Source: Rubrobacter taiwanensis
Lineage (GTDB): Bacteria; Actinomycetota; Rubrobacteria; Rubrobacterales; Rubrobacteraceae
DNA length: 42,376 bases
Assembly: GCF_004337705.1 (NCBI RefSeq)
Contig: NZ_SKBU01000037.1
Coordinates: forward strand, 1 to 42,376
Direction of reading: 5' to 3'
Part shown: piece by piece, positions 41,664 to 42,376 of the stretch
Numbering within the stretch: position 1 is the first letter of the stretch
Layout of the letters: every line of letters starts with the position of its first letter
Position numbers and translations under genes: made by a program
The notes under the pieces: generated by a model
The model's database searches: none
What the model saw: only the letters and a program-made list of their open reading frames with translations
What the model was told of the DNA's origin: nothing

Positions 41664-42376
41664 GTGAGTGACAAGGGTCCGATCATAAAACCGCACACCG
41701 TCGCGGCGGCCGGGATGGCCTCCGCCATAGCGGCTTTCTTTACCTCCAGCATCGGGGTCGCGGGGACCCTGATCGGGGCCGCGTTGACCTCCATGATCAT
41801 CACCACCGCCTCGGCCTTTCTGAACGTGAAGCTTGAGAGCGCCTCCAGCAGGCTGGCCCGGATCCCGCAGACCGTGCGTCAGAGGGTCGCCACTTCGGCC
41901 CGGCCGGGCGGCGGCGGAAGCCCGGAACCCCGACCGGCTTCCGGCGGTATGAAGCTCTACGGCAGCCGGCGGCGCTTCTCGAAACTCTCGCCCCGGCGGC
42001 GCAAGTCGGTGCTGGCGACCGGTATCGCGGCTGGCGCCCTGGCGTTCTTCCTGAGCATGGGCGGGATAACGGCCGTGGAAGCCGCCGTCGGCAAGTCCTT
42101 CACCTGCTTCTGGCAAGACTGCACCGCCGAGGCGGGAATCGGCCAGCAGGCGCCGAGCACTACCCTCGGTGCGATTACCGAGCGGGCCCGGAGCGGAGCC
42201 ACCGCCCCCGAGCAGCCCACCGCCCCTCAGATCCAGCAGCCCGGGAGCGTGCAGCAGGAGCAGCCCGGATGGCTGGACCGGGTGGGAGGTAGCGGCCAGC
42301 AGCAAACGCAACCCGCACCCGGCATGCAGCCCGCTCCGGGGTCTCAGCCCGCCCCGGGAACCCAGCCCCAGCCCAC
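41664..42376 (+). CDS. Membrane protein with Pro/Gln-rich tail, 3' end outside window
   Basis: GTG 41664 with GGAGGAG 4-5 nt upstream; the frame is open to the right edge (237+ residues). Residues ~10-50 form a hydrophobic segment (VAAAGMASAIAAFFTSSIGVAG). A basic region with RRRFSKLSPRRRKS leads into a second hydrophobic segment (SVLATGIAAGALAFFLSMGG), then a low-complexity tail rich in Gln and Pro with repeats of QPAPG. Two cysteines (FTCFWQDC) follow the second segment. No family is recognised; the topology suggests an anchored protein with a disordered extracytoplasmic tail. Confidence 0.7.
   Translation, partial: MSDKGPIIKPHTVAAAGMASAIAAFFTSSIGVAGTLIGAALTSMIITTASAFLNVKLESASSRLARIPQTVRQRVATSARPGGGGSPEPRPASGGMKLYGSRRRFSKLSPRRRKSVLATGIAAGALAFFLSMGGITAVEAAVGKSFTCFWQDCTAEAGIGQQAPSTTLGAITERARSGATAPEQPTAPQIQQPGSVQQEQPGWLDRVGGSGQQQTQPAPGMQPAPGSQPAPGTQPQP

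Noticed and set aside
1-42376. CRISPR array, integrase, phage or plasmid genes
   Set aside because: No regularly spaced repeats, recombinase signatures or phage structural genes were seen; the NADKLDGLDS motif in the secreted protein is not sufficient for a phage call.

Overview
The window looks like chromosome from a high-GC actinobacterium of the Rubrobacter type. The reasons are GC-rich third codon positions, frequent GTG/TTG starts with GGAGG ribosome sites, Tat-lipoprotein solute binders, and an otherwise actinobacterial gene set. The genus is my inference; no rRNA is present to settle it.

Positions 1-27000 are almost entirely minus-strand genes for aromatic (lignin-derived) carbon use, in four transcription blocks read from high to low coordinate. 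(1) 26988-20178: a complete beta-ketoadipate set in the order pcaI, pcaJ, pcaF, pcaH, pcaG, pcaB, pcaD, pcaC. (2) 20013-13675: a Tat-lipoprotein solute-binding protein, an acyl-CoA ligase, an enoyl-CoA hydratase, an SDR dehydrogenase, an amidohydrolase and a quinone-oxidoreductase-like enzyme. This resembles the Cou-type non-decarboxylating, CoA-dependent side-chain shortening of hydroxycinnamates. (3) 13518-2618: eight tightly coupled genes encoding a GMC oxidoreductase, a two-subunit PEP-synthase-like aryl kinase, a biotin carboxyl carrier, a biotin carboxylase, a pyruvate-carboxylase-like carboxyltransferase, a NagD-type HAD phosphatase and an acetoacetyl-CoA-synthetase-like ligase. The composition matches the rare Hpe/Acv pathway for acetovanillone and 4-hydroxyacetophenone (phosphorylate, carboxylate, dephosphorylate, cleave). 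(4) 2510-1: a LigM-type tetrahydrofolate O-demethylase, an NTF2-like protein of unknown role, and a second solute-binding protein cut by the window edge. Together these predict a nearly closed route from acetovanillone or ferulate to vanillate, protocatechuate, and then acetyl-CoA plus succinyl-CoA.

The regulatory DNA supports two regulons. Blocks 3 and 4 share a palindromic element embedded in their -35 regions. Blocks 1 and 2 share a different bipartite element, which also sits at the promoter of the divergent LysR gene (27140-28060). A fatty-acyl-CoA-ligase-like gene follows lysR and ends at a strong hairpin.

Positions 29831-38350 hold accessory and sensory genes: a secreted protein, three cupins (two next to divergent regulators), an XRE/NB-ARC/TPR regulator, a protoglobin flanked by lower-GC possibly decayed DNA, a LuxR-type regulator, two very small genes, and a NarL-type response regulator. 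The cognate GAF histidine kinase follows to 39534. The right end has ordinary chromosomal genes: a YihY/BrkB-like membrane protein, panB, tRNA-Ser(GCU), and the start of a proline/glutamine-rich membrane protein running off the edge.
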